Of a stretch of DNA of 64,000 bases, positions 26,238-34,256 are shown in pieces (position 1 is the stretch's first letter; every line of letters starts with the position of its first letter). The stretch spans positions 2,307,501-2,371,500 of the forward strand of contig NZ_CP093528.1 in assembly GCF_022682305.1 (NCBI RefSeq), given 5' to 3'. Source of the DNA: Shinella zoogloeoides. GTDB lineage: Bacteria > Pseudomonadota > Alphaproteobacteria > Rhizobiales > Rhizobiaceae. The notes beneath the pieces are model-generated. The model did no database searches, was not told the DNA's origin, and saw nothing but the letters and a program-made list of their open reading frames with translations. Made by a program: the position numbers and the translations under genes.

Positions 26238-26632
26238 CAGTTTGCCACCGATCCGGTTTGGATTGCGTCCGTGCTCTTCTTCTTGGTCTTCTTGTCGCCC
26301 TCGGCGATTTTCTCGTCCTTCGCAGGCTCCAGCGCCGGCAGTTCGGCGGTCGGCATCGGCAGCTCGTTCGGCTGGGCGAGTTGGGTCGATTCGGTCGGCA
26401 CGAGCTTGAGGTCGGCTTCGAAGGTCTTGACGAGGCGGTTGAGGCGGTTCGGCTGCGTCAGCAGCGCCCAGTCGGCCTTGAGGAGATCGATCGTATCTTC
26501 CTCAAGCTTGATCTCGGCGTCGAGCTTGCGCACCTCCTCAAGCTTGTTCTCAGCCTGATGCTTGATCGAGTAGGTAACGGTGGCTGCTGCGGTCATGACG
26601 GCGATCATCACGACATCAAGGGTACGGAACAT
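26237..26632 (-). CDS. ftsL: Cell division protein FtsL
   Basis: This is a 131-aa bitopic protein: one N-terminal membrane segment (LDVVMIAVMTAAATVTYSI), then a coiled coil (ENKLEEVRKLDAEIKLEEDTIDLL) and WALLTQPNRLNRLV, the region conserved in alphaproteobacterial FtsL. A Lys/Glu/Pro-rich tail follows. Sequence identity is low across this family, so size, topology and position between rsmH and ftsI carry the call. ATG at 26632 was chosen; a GTG directly before it is equivalent. Confidence 0.9.
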   Translation of the reverse strand: MFRTLDVVMIAVMTAAATVTYSIKHQAENKLEEVRKLDAEIKLEEDTIDLLKADWALLTQPNRLNRLVKTFEADLKLVPTESTQLAQPNELPMPTAELPALEPAKDEKIAEGDKKTKKKSTDAIQTGSVAN

Positions 26633-26635
26633 CAC

Positions 26636-27661
26636 TCAGCTTCCCATCTTCTCGAGGCTGGCAAGGTTGGGCAGGTTGAAAATGGACAGATCATCCGTCC
26701 CGGCAGGGGCGCCCGTGCGCTCACCCGCCCTCAGCTTCGCGGATCGGGCGCGCGGGTTGACCGCGCTCTCCTCGTCGCTCGCGGCCACCATAGGGCGCCC
26801 GACTGGTGCGAAGGTTGCGGCCTTGTCGTGAACCTGCGGCAGATGGCGCGATCCCGCCGCCTTGCCCGCGCGATCCTGGAAGAATTTCTTGACGATGCGG
26901 TCTTCCAGCGAATGGAAGGAAACGATGACAAGGCGACCGCCCGGCTTCAGCGCGCGCTCGGCGGCGAACAGCGCCTCGGCCAATTCACCGAGTTCGTCGT
27001 TGACAAAGACGCGCAGCGCCTGGAAGACGCGCGTCGCGGGATGGATCTTGTCCTTGGCCTTGCGCGGCGTCGTCAGCTCGATGAGGTTGGCGAGCTGGCG
27101 CGTTGTCGTGAACGGCTCCTTCTCGCGCGCTTTCTCGATGGCCCGGGCGATACGGCCGGCCTGCTTTTCTTCGCCGAGGAAGCCGAAGATGCGGATGAGA
27201 TCGGAAACCTTGGCGCGGTTCACCACATCGGCCGCCGAAACGCCGGAGGCCGACATGCGCATGTCGAGCGGCCCGTTCTTCTGGAAGGAGAAGCCGCGCT
27301 CGGCCTCATCGATCTGCATGGAGGAAACGCCGATATCGAGCACGATGCCATCGAGGCCGCCCGCGGGCGCGTGCTCGGCAAGATCGGAAAAGCGGGAATG
27401 AATGAGCGTAAGACGGCCGCCGGAGGCCTTCACCAGGTCCTGCCCGCCGGCAATGGCCGTCGGGTCGCGGTCAAGACCGATGACGTCGGCACCGGCCGCA
27501 AGGATGGCGGAGCTATAACCGCCAGCGCCAAAAGTGCCGTCGAGGATGACCTGGCCGGGCTTGGGCGCAAGCGCTTCGAGGACTTCGGAGAGAAGAACCG
27601 GAATGTGACGGACCGGTCCGCCATCGGCATCAGAAACCCCGTTGCCAATATCCGCCGCCAT
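26636..27661 (-). CDS. rsmH: 16S rRNA m4C1402 methyltransferase RsmH (MraW)
   Basis: RsmH N4-methylates C1402 of 16S rRNA at the decoding centre. The 341-aa product has [10 protein letters not shown] at 18-27, the SAM motif [10 protein letters not shown] at 41-50, [29 protein letters not shown] and the C-terminal [13 protein letters not shown] block. The start at 27661 (MAADIGN) has GGAG 8 nt upstream. It lies 14 bp after mraZ and ends 3 bp before ftsL. Confidence 0.96.
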   Translation of the reverse strand: MAADIGNGVSDADGGPVRHIPVLLSEVLEALAPKPGQVILDGTFGAGGYSSAILAAGADVIGLDRDPTAIAGGQDLVKASGGRLTLIHSRFSDLAEHAPAGGLDGIVLDIGVSSMQIDEAERGFSFQKNGPLDMRMSASGVSAADVVNRAKVSDLIRIFGFLGEEKQAGRIARAIEKAREKEPFTTTRQLANLIELTTPRKAKDKIHPATRVFQALRVFVNDELGELAEALFAAERALKPGGRLVIVSFHSLEDRIVKKFFQDRAGKAAGSRHLPQVHDKAATFAPVGRPMVAASDEESAVNPRARSAKLRAGERTGAPAGTDDLSIFNLPNLASLEKMGS

Positions 27662-27675
27662 TCCGATTCTCCGTC

Positions 27676-28116
27676 TTACACCGAGCCCAGACCTCGCGTT
27701 CTGAACTCTTCCCGGGCTGCCGCCTGCGTGGCTAGAAATGTCTGCGGCGCCCAGAGCTGAAAATGATCCGCCCGACCGACAAAGGTCACGTCCGTCGTGA
27801 TGCCCGTATAGTCCCGGATGAAATCCGTGACCGGCAGGCGCCCCTCCGAATCGAGCTTCATGAAGACCCCGCCCCCGTGAATGAGGAGCGACATCCCGTT
27901 GGCCTTCGGCGAAAACGCATCCTCGCTGGCGATCTGGCGCTCGAAACGATCGAGCAGATCCAGCCCACCGACGCTGATCGCCGGAAACATGAAATCCTGG
28001 AAGCAATAAAGTTCCCGGATGTCGCGTTGCGACAGCACGGAGCGGAATGCCGAAGGAACGGAAACCCTCCCCTTGGCATCGACCCTGTTCGTCGCATTCG
28101 ACAGGAACCGGTTCAT
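27676..28116 (-). CDS. mraZ: Transcriptional regulator MraZ
   Basis: MraZ is a conserved AbrB-fold DNA-binding protein at the head of the division cluster; in E. coli it represses its own operon. The 146-aa product has two AbrB-like halves ([16 protein letters not shown] and [17 protein letters not shown]). It begins the operon. About 180 bp upstream of its ATG lie four 10-bp-phased TGGGN repeats, the known type of MraZ target, so autorepression is likely. Confidence 0.96.
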   Translation of the reverse strand: MNRFLSNATNRVDAKGRVSVPSAFRSVLSQRDIRELYCFQDFMFPAISVGGLDLLDRFERQIASEDAFSPKANGMSLLIHGGGVFMKLDSEGRLPVTDFIRDYTGITTDVTFVGRADHFQLWAPQTFLATQAAAREEFRTRGLGSV

Positions 28117-28295
28117 GACGCGATACAGCCGCTTCCAAAGCCGGAGCGCTGTGCATCCCCCCCGGCGTTACCAACACAACACCACGCGCGCAAACCTGCC
28201 CCGATGCGGCACTGAAGTGCCACACCGTCCCCGGACGGTTCGCCTCAAAGCTTTGCGATGATCGGACGCTCATGCGTCCTCGTGCAGTGTGATTT

Positions 28296-28330
28296 TGGGA
28301 TACCATGGGACCATATGGGCGTCAATGGGA
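28296..28330 (+). promoter_or_regulatory. MraZ box: four TGGGN repeats at 10-bp steps
   Basis: TGGGA, TGGGA, TGGGC and TGGGA start at 28296, 28306, 28316 and 28326, each separated by exactly 5 nt and all on the plus strand. TGGGN repeats with 5-nt spacers are the known MraZ target upstream of dcw operons. They overlap the predicted promoter of mraZ. Confidence 0.88.
28297..28325 (-). promoter_or_regulatory. Predicted sigma70-type promoter of the mraZ (dcw) operon
   Basis: On the minus strand TTGACG (28325-28320) is followed after exactly 17 nt by TATCCC (28302-28297). The -35 is near consensus and the -10 is weak. Both hexamers lie inside the MraZ repeats, so bound MraZ would block polymerase. 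The start site would be near 28290. This is an inference from sequence only. Confidence 0.6.
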
Positions 28331-28462
28331 AGAGACCTCGTTCCCTTTACTCGGACCGTCAAAGGCTCACAGGCGTGAGAATTTGCGTTGTGCAAAAATT
28401 CACGTTCTGGGGTTAGTTTGTTTTCCTGGTAAAAACAGTTTCTTAACCGTAATTTCCAATAG

Positions 28463-28477
28463 TTAACATGAAGTTAA
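28463..28477 (-). promoter_or_regulatory. Candidate CtrA-binding site (TTAA-N7-TTAAC)
   Basis: Read on the minus strand, TTAA, seven bases, then TTAAC gives an exact match to the full CtrA consensus of alphaproteobacteria. A further TTAACC lies at 28443-28448. The site is 133 bp upstream of the predicted mraZ -35 and 180 bp from the glycosyltransferase ATG, so either could be the target. Confidence 0.45.
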
Positions 28478-28658
28478 GACAGACTGCCGGTGCAAGGAAA
28501 GGCGCATGTCGACCTCAAATATAGATATGAGTTTTCCGGAGACTTACGAAACGAGGCCGCAACGCATACCCGGTCATCGCGCGACACTGTCGATACGATG
28601 AAAATAGAATACCAGATACTATTGCAAGAAATTACGACATAAGAAGAAGAGAGAAGAC

Positions 28659-29909
28659 ATGCTGAAGAAAATCCTGTTCGTTACATCCTTTCCGCCCTTC
28701 CCGATGGATCGCAGCGGGGGCGGGATACGATCACGGTTGCTTCTCGATGCACTGGCAGAATGCGGGCAGGTCAGCATTTTTTACCTGAACTATCGCGGCG
28801 CCGACCACGACCTTCAAAAAATTCCCGGCTCACCCTTTGGCAACGGCACCCTGCTGCTCTCGGAATCCGTCCTGATTCCCGGGCACGGAAGCGGGAAGGT
28901 CCGCGCCTATGCCGCCAAAGCCTTCGACTTCGTCGCCGGCCGGGGCATGGCCGCGGCGGGTCTGAGGGTCAGCAAGGAGGCACGCCGGCTTATGGGCGAG
29001 ATGATCGATCGCGGGGACGTCGATCTGGTCGTCGGCCGCCTGAGCCGCCCGACAGCGGTCGCCGGTCTCCTCGAGGAGCGGCGCGTGCCCCTCATCGTCG
29101 ACGCCGACGATTGGGAGCCGAGCCGCACCATCGCGCAGATCCGCGCAACGCCTGCCCACAATGTTCCCTTGCGCATTTTCCTGCGTCGCTACCTTCAAGG
29201 CTCGCAGGCCCTCGGAGACCGGCTTCTTGAAAGGGCCGATCACGTCTGGCTCGCATCCGAGGCGGACACGTCGATGCTCGCCCGCCCGAATGTCACGACC
29301 CTCCCGAACCTGCCACTGGCGAAAGCAGGCGAGTCGATCGCCCCTCTGGACAGGTCTGCCCGGGATTCGAAAACCCTCTTTGCCGTCGGCCAATGGAGCC
29401 GTTCACAGAATTCCGACGGCATGAAGTGGTTCCTGCGAAACGTCTGGCCGCTGCTCGTCGAACGCATGCCCGAAGTGGAGCTTCGCATCAGCGGCGACAC
29501 CCCGGAAGCACTGGCGCGGGAATGGCGCGCGCTGCCGAATGTCCGCCCGCTGGGCTTCGTCGATGACCTGCGTGCAGAATACGACAAGGCGGCCCTGGTG
29601 GCCGCCCCGATCACCTGGGGCGGCGGCACCAAGATCAAGGTTCTGGAGGCGCTTGCCTATGGCCGCGTGCCGGTCGGCCCGGATCATGCCTTCGACGGCC
29701 TTGCCGATGTATCCTCCATCCAGGCCATCGCCGCCGTCGAAAACGACCCGGCGAGAACCGCCGAGACGATCGCGAGCCTGCTCGACGATCCGCAGGCGCG
29801 ACACGCGCGCGAGGTTGCGGCCGTTGAATATTACCGGGAAAACTACTCCGTCGCCGCATTCAACCGGCACGTCCGGAATACCGTGGAGCAGGTTATCGGG
29901 CTGGAATGA
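28659..29909 (+). CDS. Glycosyltransferase, GT-B fold (GT4-like)
   Basis: The 416-aa product starts with an N-terminal GT-B pattern (LFVTSFPPFPMDRSGGGIRSRLLLDALAECG) and ends with a donor-binding domain: AVGQWSRSQNSDGMKWFL, VELRISGDTPE, VRPLGFVDDL, and WGGGTKIKVLEALAYGRVPVGPDHAFDGL. The last block holds the usual nucleotide-sugar contacts. It would move a sugar in the cytoplasm, probably for surface polysaccharide. It is a single gene between the dcw control region and rnpB, so the acceptor cannot be guessed. ATG at 28659 has AAGAGA upstream. Confidence 0.85.
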   Translation: MLKKILFVTSFPPFPMDRSGGGIRSRLLLDALAECGQVSIFYLNYRGADHDLQKIPGSPFGNGTLLLSESVLIPGHGSGKVRAYAAKAFDFVAGRGMAAAGLRVSKEARRLMGEMIDRGDVDLVVGRLSRPTAVAGLLEERRVPLIVDADDWEPSRTIAQIRATPAHNVPLRIFLRRYLQGSQALGDRLLERADHVWLASEADTSMLARPNVTTLPNLPLAKAGESIAPLDRSARDSKTLFAVGQWSRSQNSDGMKWFLRNVWPLLVERMPEVELRISGDTPEALAREWRALPNVRPLGFVDDLRAEYDKAALVAAPITWGGGTKIKVLEALAYGRVPVGPDHAFDGLADVSSIQAIAAVENDPARTAETIASLLDDPQARHAREVAAVEYYRENYSVAAFNRHVRNTVEQVIGLE

Positions 29910-29940
29910 CCGCCCTCGCCCAGACGGCATAGAGAGAATT

Positions 29941-30340
29941 TGCCAGTTGGCCTGTAAGCCGGGTTCTGTATGGCTCCGGCTCTCGCCGGAACGTGGCAGC
30001 CATTCATCTGGGACCGGACTTGCGCCCGGCCTCTTGCAACCCACCCGGATGACCGGCCCGGAAACAGGCTGGACCGCTTGCGCGGCCCGCGTCATCCCTA
30101 TTCGGTTTTGCTCCCGGTGGGGTTTACCGTGCCGTCCATGTCGCCATGGCCGCGGTGGGCTCTTACCCCACCCTTTCACCCTTACCTTCCGGGGAAGGCG
30201 GTTTGCTTTCTGTGGCACTTTCCCTGGGGTCGCCCCCGCCGGACGTTATCCGGCACCGTGTTTCCGTGGAGCCCGGACTTTCCTCACCCTGCGGCCTTTC
30301 GGCACTTGCAAGGCGCGGCTGCCCGGCCAACTGGCAGGGG
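29941..30340 (-). ncRNA. rnpB: RNase P RNA (type A)
   Basis: This is the catalytic RNA that removes 5' leaders from pre-tRNA. On the minus strand the conserved GAGGAAAGTCCGGGC (P4 5' strand, 30285-30271), the GGTAAGGGTGAAAGGGT segment, and the 3' ACAGAACCCGGCTTAC block are all present. The P1 helix closes between plus-strand 30325-30336 and 29941-29952 (12 bp, perfect). The ends are placed by P1 and could be off by several bases. The promoter should lie within or near the 3' end of the oxidase gene upstream. Confidence 0.96.
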
Positions 30341-30375
30341 GTGACTAGCCCATGGCGGACCGAAACACCAGAGCC

Positions 30376-31557
30376 TCAGCGAAAATGAACGGCGAAATCG
30401 GTTTCATAGTCCGGTTCGTCGAGCTGGCCGCGAATCACAAAGTCCGCGCCGATACGGCCGATCTCGTCGGAACTCTTGGCCGCCGCGCCGTTACCGCCGG
30501 TCAGAAGCGCGATGCGCTCGCCCGCCACGAAACCGGCATAGGGATAACCGTGCTCAGTGTAGGTCGTGACGCAGGGAACGGAGACGAGGCGTACCGGGTC
30601 GAGATCGGGAAGCGATCGGGCGAGCAGCCGCTTGAGATGGACGATGGCCTCTGGCCGCCCCTCCACGCGGAACCAGTCGCGGATCGCCTGCTCATCCTCT
30701 ATCGCCACTTCGGTCGGGTCGCCACCGATCTTGAGATAGGTGTTGCCGTCCGGATAGACGATGGGCGGCAGGAAATAGAAATGGTCGGAGGGATCGGCGC
30801 TCTCGTCGATCCACGAAGGCATGCCGCTATAGGCTGCCACCTGCTCCGGCTTCAACTGCGCCAGCACGATGGTGCGCGCCTTGACGACCAGCGACGGCAC
30901 TCTCGGCAGCAGCCCCGGCGCCCGGGAAAAGCCGCCGGTCGCCACCAGTACGCGGCCGCCCGTCACCGAACCACCGGACTTCAGCGCCACGGACGCCCGG
31001 TCGCCGGCGTCCGTCACGGCAAGCACATCATCGGAGACAGAGACCCCACCTGCCTTTTCCATGGCGGCGACCTGCGCGGCGACGAGCTTGCGGGGATCGA
31101 CATATCCCGCCCCCTTCGCCTCGAAGACCCCGGCGGAAGTCTCCGGCAGGGCGAACCACGGGAACTGTGCGCGCAACGCGGTTCTGTCTAGCAATGGCGC
31201 GTCGAGCGCATACCGCCTTGCAACCTCCTCGACGGAGCGGACGAAATCGCTGCCGGCCGGGCCGCTGATCAGGCAGCCGGTCTCGCCATAGAAGGCGATG
31301 CCACTCTCCGCCTCGATCTCGCGGTAGCGTGCGATCGAGCGGTTGGCGAGCAGCGCCCAGTCCCGGTCATGGTCGATGGTGCGGGTGATGCGCCCGCTGT
31401 CGTAGTGGCTGGAAAAGACGCCGTCATGCGCCTTCCAGTCCGCCGGCTCGCCCCGTCCGACGAGCGCCACGGAGGCCCCCGTCTTCGCGAGATGCCGCGC
31501 GGCGGCCGCCCCCATCATGCCTCTGCCCACGACGACGAAATCGAAATGCCGAACCAT
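30376..31557 (-). CDS. FAD-dependent amine/amino-acid oxidase (DAO family)
   Basis: The 393-aa product begins with the FAD-binding motif VVVGRGMMGAAAARHLA (residues 9-25) and RITRTIDHD as in sarcosine/N-methyltryptophan oxidases. It ends with a second FAD block (IALLTGGNGAAAKSSDEIGR). A cysteine in VPCVTTYTEHGYPYAG lies where monomeric sarcosine oxidases attach FAD covalently. It probably oxidises a secondary amine to an imine, giving H2O2. The substrate is unknown; neighbours give no clue. Confidence 0.85.
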   Translation of the reverse strand: MVRHFDFVVVGRGMMGAAAARHLAKTGASVALVGRGEPADWKAHDGVFSSHYDSGRITRTIDHDRDWALLANRSIARYREIEAESGIAFYGETGCLISGPAGSDFVRSVEEVARRYALDAPLLDRTALRAQFPWFALPETSAGVFEAKGAGYVDPRKLVAAQVAAMEKAGGVSVSDDVLAVTDAGDRASVALKSGGSVTGGRVLVATGGFSRAPGLLPRVPSLVVKARTIVLAQLKPEQVAAYSGMPSWIDESADPSDHFYFLPPIVYPDGNTYLKIGGDPTEVAIEDEQAIRDWFRVEGRPEAIVHLKRLLARSLPDLDPVRLVSVPCVTTYTEHGYPYAGFVAGERIALLTGGNGAAAKSSDEIGRIGADFVIRGQLDEPDYETDFAVHFR

Positions 31558-31633
31558 GCTCCACCCTCACCTTTCGAGGATGGCATAGCATGGCGGCAGG
31601 CCGATTCCAGCCTGTGAAAAATCCGGGCGGGCG

Positions 31634-32290
31634 TCAGTCGATATAGCTCTGCACCTTGCCGCAATAGCGCTTGGAGACCGGGTTCATGCGCTTGGCGCCA
31701 TGGCCGGCATTGTACTTGAGAATGGTGCCGCAGGTCGTACCACCGCCGAGGTCATGCGCCATGGCGAGGTACTTCATGCCGAACTTGATGTTCGTCTCCG
31801 GGTCGAAGAGACCCTTGGCGCTGCCGCGATAGCCCATCATGCGCGCCGTCGCCGGCTTGATCTGCATGAGGCCGATTTCGCCGGCGCTGCCGCGGGCCTT
31901 GGGGTTGAAATTGCTTTCGACGCGAACGACCGCATGGGCAAGGTCGACCGGAACGCCGTAGGTCCTCGCATAGGTCTGGATGAGGCTGGAATAACCGGCC
32001 GCCTTCACGCCCGCCTTCAGCGGATTGTCGGCCTGCGGATAGCCAGTCGTGCTCTTGAAGGTCTTCAACTGGCCGACCACGACCTCGTCCCTGTCGGCGG
32101 ACGTCTTGCGCTTGCCGCGCTTGCTCGAAACCTTGCGCGGTTTCTCCTGACCTTGGGCTTCGGCCTTTTCCGCCTTGGCGGTCTTTGCAGCCGGTCCCCG
32201 ATAGTCGCCGGATGCCGCATGCGCCATGCCGGCGGAAAAAACGGACGCGCAAAGGCAGGCCGCGCTGAGGGCAGCAAGAAGTCTTCTCAT
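31634..32290 (-). CDS. Periplasmic lytic transglycosylase (SLT domain)
   Basis: The 218-aa product has a signal peptide (MRRLLAALSAACLCASVFSAGMAHA), a Lys/Ala-rich linker and a C-terminal SLT domain (about residues 100-210). The domain has catalytic glutamate in RVESNFNP, then GEIGLMQIKPATARMMGY, NIKFGMKYLAMA and ILKYNAGHG. It cuts the MurNAc-GlcNAc bond giving 1,6-anhydroMurNAc. It has no clear operon partner. Confidence 0.92.
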   Translation of the reverse strand: MRRLLAALSAACLCASVFSAGMAHAASGDYRGPAAKTAKAEKAEAQGQEKPRKVSSKRGKRKTSADRDEVVVGQLKTFKSTTGYPQADNPLKAGVKAAGYSSLIQTYARTYGVPVDLAHAVVRVESNFNPKARGSAGEIGLMQIKPATARMMGYRGSAKGLFDPETNIKFGMKYLAMAHDLGGGTTCGTILKYNAGHGAKRMNPVSKRYCGKVQSYID

Positions 32291-32489
32291 CTATTTCCAG
32301 TCTCCAAAAGGCGCAAAGGCAGAGCCTTGGCGGCGGCATCCTTGGCCGCGCACCTTGCGCAAACGTCTCGATCCTTGTTGGGTGCGATCAGGCCCTGACC
32401 GCATGCTGCGCTGCAACGAACGCAACCGGAAAGAACATCCCCAATCGGGTCAGGATGTGGCGAAACGGTAAACTTCTGTTACAAACCGT

Positions 32490-32503
32490 AATATTCGAAT
32501 ATT
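32490..32503. other. Perfect 14-bp palindrome
   Basis: AATATTCGAATATT is a perfect palindrome in an AT-rich patch of the 224-bp gap between the amidase stop and the SLT start. It could be an operator for the SLT gene or a short 3' structure; there is no direct evidence for either. Confidence 0.3.
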
Positions 32504-32514
32504 CGAAAGGGCTT

Positions 32515-33279
32515 TCAAGCTACCAGTCGCGGAAGCGCGGACAGCAGCCTGTGCAGCGTGTCGATGGTCGAAAAATCGGCGATGCCATCGACCCGATCAG
32601 TCCGGAAATGACGCTGGAAAGCCGCGACCACGCCCTCGGTCTTTTCCGAGTAAGTCCCATCGATTTCAATACCATAGCCATAGAGCGACAGCATGGTCTG
32701 CAACGCCTCGACGGGCTGGCCGGCATCCCCCCGCTGGAAGAAGCGCCCGCCGGTGATGGCGGACGGCTCCACCCAATGCCCGACGCCCGACGCATGGAGG
32801 CGCGCCCATGGGAATTTTTCACCCGGATCGACCTTGCGGATGGGGGCCACATCGCTGTGCGCGAGCACCCTTTCAGGGGCGATTCCCCACCTTCCGCCAC
32901 AATCGAGACAAAGTTCGACGACCGCCCGGACCTGCGCATCCGGGAAATCCGGCAGTCCGCCGGGATGACCGGGATTGGCGATCTCGATGCCGATGGAGGC
33001 CGAATTGATGTCGGTCTCGCCCTGCCAGAAGCTCTTGCCGGCGTGCCAGGCGCGATCCGCCTCGCGCACGAGCTGCTCGACGCGCCCGTCCTCATGCACG
33101 AAGTAATGACAGGAGACCTGGCTTTCGGGCGCGCAAAGCCACTTCAGCGCGCCGTCCGCCGTTTCCATGCCGGTATAATGCAGGAGGATGATATCGGGCG
33201 AGCGCCCGCCCGCCCTCTCGCCGAAATTCGGCGACGGCGCAGCGGTCGCGCCGGAATAGTCACATGTGAATGCGCTCAT
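32515..33279 (-). CDS. N-acetylmuramoyl-L-alanine amidase (AmpD/AmiD type)
   Basis: The 254-aa product has an Amidase_2 domain (about 20-165) with zinc ligands His34 (LLHYTG), His141 and Asp151 (AHSDVAPIRKVDPGEKFPW), and a C-terminal peptidoglycan-binding domain (about 180-245). It cleaves the lactyl-L-Ala amide of muropeptides. No signal peptide is obvious, so a cytoplasmic AmpD-like recycling role is possible, though the binding domain is more like AmiD. The start overlaps the J-domain gene by 4 bp. Confidence 0.93.
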   Translation of the reverse strand: MSAFTCDYSGATAAPSPNFGERAGGRSPDIILLHYTGMETADGALKWLCAPESQVSCHYFVHEDGRVEQLVREADRAWHAGKSFWQGETDINSASIGIEIANPGHPGGLPDFPDAQVRAVVELCLDCGGRWGIAPERVLAHSDVAPIRKVDPGEKFPWARLHASGVGHWVEPSAITGGRFFQRGDAGQPVEALQTMLSLYGYGIEIDGTYSEKTEGVVAAFQRHFRTDRVDGIADFSTIDTLHRLLSALPRLVA

Positions 33280-34016
33280 GCGGCGCAGCGTTCCTTCTCG
33301 ATCGCCTCATAGGCAGCGTTGAGCGCGGCCATGCGGTCGTTCGCGATCTGATGGAACTCGGCCGGCACGCCACGCGCAACCAGCGTATCAGGATGGTTCT
33401 CCGACGCAAGCACCCGGTAGCGCTTGCGGATTTCGGCAAAGTCGTCGCTCGGCTTGACGCCGAGAACCTTGTAGGGGTCGCGGCCGCTGATATGGACGTG
33501 ACGCGCCGTGATCTGCTCGAAGCGCTCGTCGGCCATGCCGAAGATTTCCGCCACGCGCGACAGATATGCCATCTCGCTCTCGTGGATCAGCCCATCGGCC
33601 TTGGCGATATGGAACAGGCCGTCGACGATATCCTCGAGGATGGGGCAGTTCTTCTCGCAGGAGACGCAGAGCGCTTTCATCTTCTCCGCATAGGCCTCGT
33701 AGCCGGCGACGTCCTGCCGGGCGAGATTATACAGCCGGGCGACATTGGCCGCCTGGTTGTCGGGATACTTGAAGATGTCCTTGAAGGCATCGACCTCGGC
33801 GGTCGTGACGATGCCGTCCGCCTTCGCCATCTTGGCGGAAAGCGCGATCATTGCGACGGAGAAGGCAACCTGCCGGCGTGTTTCCGGATCGCCCTCGAAG
33901 AGCGTCCGCACAGCCTCGACCACGCCGGACAGCACGTTGCTGGCGGCATCGGAGACCATGCCGACAAGGCGATCCCATACGGCACTGATGAAGCAACTCG
34001 GCGAATTCTGGAACAT
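33276..34016 (-). CDS. DjlA-like protein: TerB domain plus J domain
   Basis: The 246-aa product has a short N-terminal segment, a TerB-like helical domain (VAFSVAMIALSAKMAKADGIVTTAEVDAF to HIAKADGLIHESE) and a C-terminal J domain (DPYKVLGVKPSDDFAEIRKRYRVLASENHPD) with the HPD triad. J domains stimulate Hsp70 ATPase. It may recruit DnaK to the envelope. ATG at 34016 was chosen since the 30 codons before it lack similarity; no strong ribosome-binding site marks either start. The stop overlaps the amidase start by 4 bp. Confidence 0.85.
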   Translation of the reverse strand: MFQNSPSCFISAVWDRLVGMVSDAASNVLSGVVEAVRTLFEGDPETRRQVAFSVAMIALSAKMAKADGIVTTAEVDAFKDIFKYPDNQAANVARLYNLARQDVAGYEAYAEKMKALCVSCEKNCPILEDIVDGLFHIAKADGLIHESEMAYLSRVAEIFGMADERFEQITARHVHISGRDPYKVLGVKPSDDFAEIRKRYRVLASENHPDTLVARGVPAEFHQIANDRMAALNAAYEAIEKERCAA

Positions 34017-34256
34017 AAGGTGATCTTGATCAGACAATTGCAGGGAAAGCAAGGCAGGAAATGGCCGGATGACAAAATTTTGATGCCCCTCATTAAGTGG
34101 AGGCATCGAATTTTCCGGTGCATGGATTTTCGCCGGCCCGGCATAGAAGACAATCCGTCATGGAGTGCGGATAAGTTCGCCGCGCCGTTCCCCTCCGGGG
34201 GATTCTAGGCTAGACAACGCCCACCCATCGAGACGTGCTGAAGCCGAGGAGGAAAC

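Larger units (their letters stand above)
28117..28658. other. mraZ / glycosyltransferase divergent control region
   Basis: This 542-bp region separates mraZ (minus) from the glycosyltransferase gene (plus). It holds the predicted dcw promoter and MraZ box (28296-28330) and a CtrA-type site (28463-28477) with a nearby TTAACC at 28443. From about 28380 it is clearly AT-richer than the flanking genes. A ~180-nt leader to mraZ is implied. No small gene with a ribosome-binding site was seen. Confidence 0.65.

Noticed and set aside
27662..28306. 215-codon N-terminal extension of rsmH
   Set aside because: It overlaps mraZ in another frame and lacks similarity; ATG 27661 has a good ribosome-binding site and gives the normal RsmH length.
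29970..30348. Plus-strand open frames across 29.9-30.35 kb
   Set aside because: This stretch is RNase P RNA on the minus strand, with conserved core segments and a perfect P1 helix.
30352..31191. Plus-strand open frame opposite the oxidase
   Set aside because: The minus-strand DAO oxidase has both FAD motifs; the plus-strand product has no domain.
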